A stretch of 64,000 bases of DNA from positions 384,537 through 448,536 of the forward strand of contig JAHBXB010000002.1 in assembly GCA_019636655.1 (NCBI GenBank), given 5' to 3'. Positions within the stretch are counted from its first letter, which is position 1, and each line of letters begins with the position of its first letter. The stretch comes from Phycisphaeraceae bacterium. GTDB lineage: Bacteria > Planctomycetota > Phycisphaerae > Phycisphaerales > UBA1924. A program made the translations under genes and the position numbers. Positions 63,798 through 64,000 of the stretch are shown in pieces. Below the pieces are notes generated by a model, which did not search any database, had not been told where the DNA came from, and worked only from the letters and a program-made list of their open reading frames with translations.

Positions 63798-64000
63798 TCA
63801 GCCGCGTGCTGCCGGGGCTTCCTCGTAGAGCTCCAGCGGGAGGCCGTCGGGATCCTTGAAGAACGTAAAGCGCCGGTGCGTGATCTCATCAACCCGGATC
63901 GGCTCCACGGCGGTGCCGCCGGCGACCAGTTCACGGACAGCGGCGTCAAGATCGGGCACCGAAAACGCCAGATGCCGGAGCCCGCACGCCTCGGGCCGGC
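63798..64000 (-). CDS. VOC-family protein (glyoxalase-like), C-terminal part (partial)
   Basis: The window ends inside this gene, which reads leftward; the stop is at 63798-63800. The visible 66 residues contain RPEACGLRHLAFSVPDL, HRRFTFFKDPDGLPLELYEE, closely like YaeR/gloxalase-type VOC proteins (YPEACGLRHLAF ... FFRDPDGLPLELYE). Its 3' end lies 39 bp before the GNAT gene's start, on the same strand, so both may be co-transcribed. The start is outside the window. Confidence 0.9.
   Translation of the reverse strand, partial: RPEACGLRHLAFSVPDLDAAVRELVAGGTAVEPIRVDEITHRRFTFFKDPDGLPLELYEEAPAARG

Overview
The window is a high-GC, gene-dense bacterial chromosome segment with about 50 protein genes and no rRNA, tRNA or CRISPR array. 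Several traits together point to the Planctomycetota, most likely a Phycisphaerales-type lineage: an ECF sigma factor translationally coupled to a Ser/Thr kinase with TPRs, two secreted proteins ending in the same dockerin-like calcium repeat (consensus D-x-D/N-G-x-V-x-P-S-D-I-A-x-F-I-N), a solitary prepilin-like protein with an H-X9-DG tail, and a PEP-CTERM-like C-terminus (PAPG motif). This assignment is inference from protein style.

Layout. 1-5.4 kb: end of an ECF sigma factor, its TPR kinase, and a large secreted serine protease. 5.6-6.8 kb: HxlR regulator and a small hypothetical gene. 6.7-9.0 kb: second secreted dockerin-type protein. 9.2-17.5 kb: a tightly packed minus-strand type II secretion (pseudopilus) operon in the order F-G-I-J-K-C-L-M plus a TPR lipoprotein; the ATPase GspE and the secretin GspD are not in the window. 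The T2SS could be the exporter of the secreted dockerin proteins beside it. 17.6-22.2 kb: a threonine-dehydrogenase-like gene, a Pro/Ala-rich membrane protein, rsmE and a terpenoid-cyclase-fold protein. 22.2-30.7 kb (all minus): PhoH/PIN ATPase, DUF456, two unknown proteins, a SulP transporter coupled to a small gene, PPK2 and a DUF1254 protein. 30.8-39.3 kb: a large secreted repeat protein carrying a 38-base homopolymer, a HAF-like protein, a ClC exchanger, manA-tsaB, and a PIN/TRAM membrane protein. 39.3-39.5 kb: the SRP RNA gene (ffs). 39.5-46.9 kb: two overlapping amidohydrolase genes, thpR, a universal stress protein and a GT9 glycosyltransferase. 47-64 kb: secreted unknowns, a phospholipid-methyltransferase-like gene, the solitary pseudopilin-like gene, a cyclophilin, an M24 peptidase, an overlapping triad (CPBP protease, DUF2325-like protein, MTA/SAH nucleosidase), an indole-glycerol-phosphate-synthase-like gene, a redoxin-like protein, a SpoIIE-type phosphatase sensor, a Gdx/SugE exporter, a GNAT enzyme and the end of a VOC protein.

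Themes. (1) Many start codons without a Shine-Dalgarno have a -10-like TAnnnT hexamer ending only 5-8 nt upstream, which predicts leaderless mRNAs. (2) Several enzyme-like genes lack hallmark residues (IGPS-like, threonine-dehydrogenase-like, one and a half amidohydrolases, a redoxin without CxxC). (3) The G/C strand bias inverts near 12-13 kb, inside a co-oriented operon.
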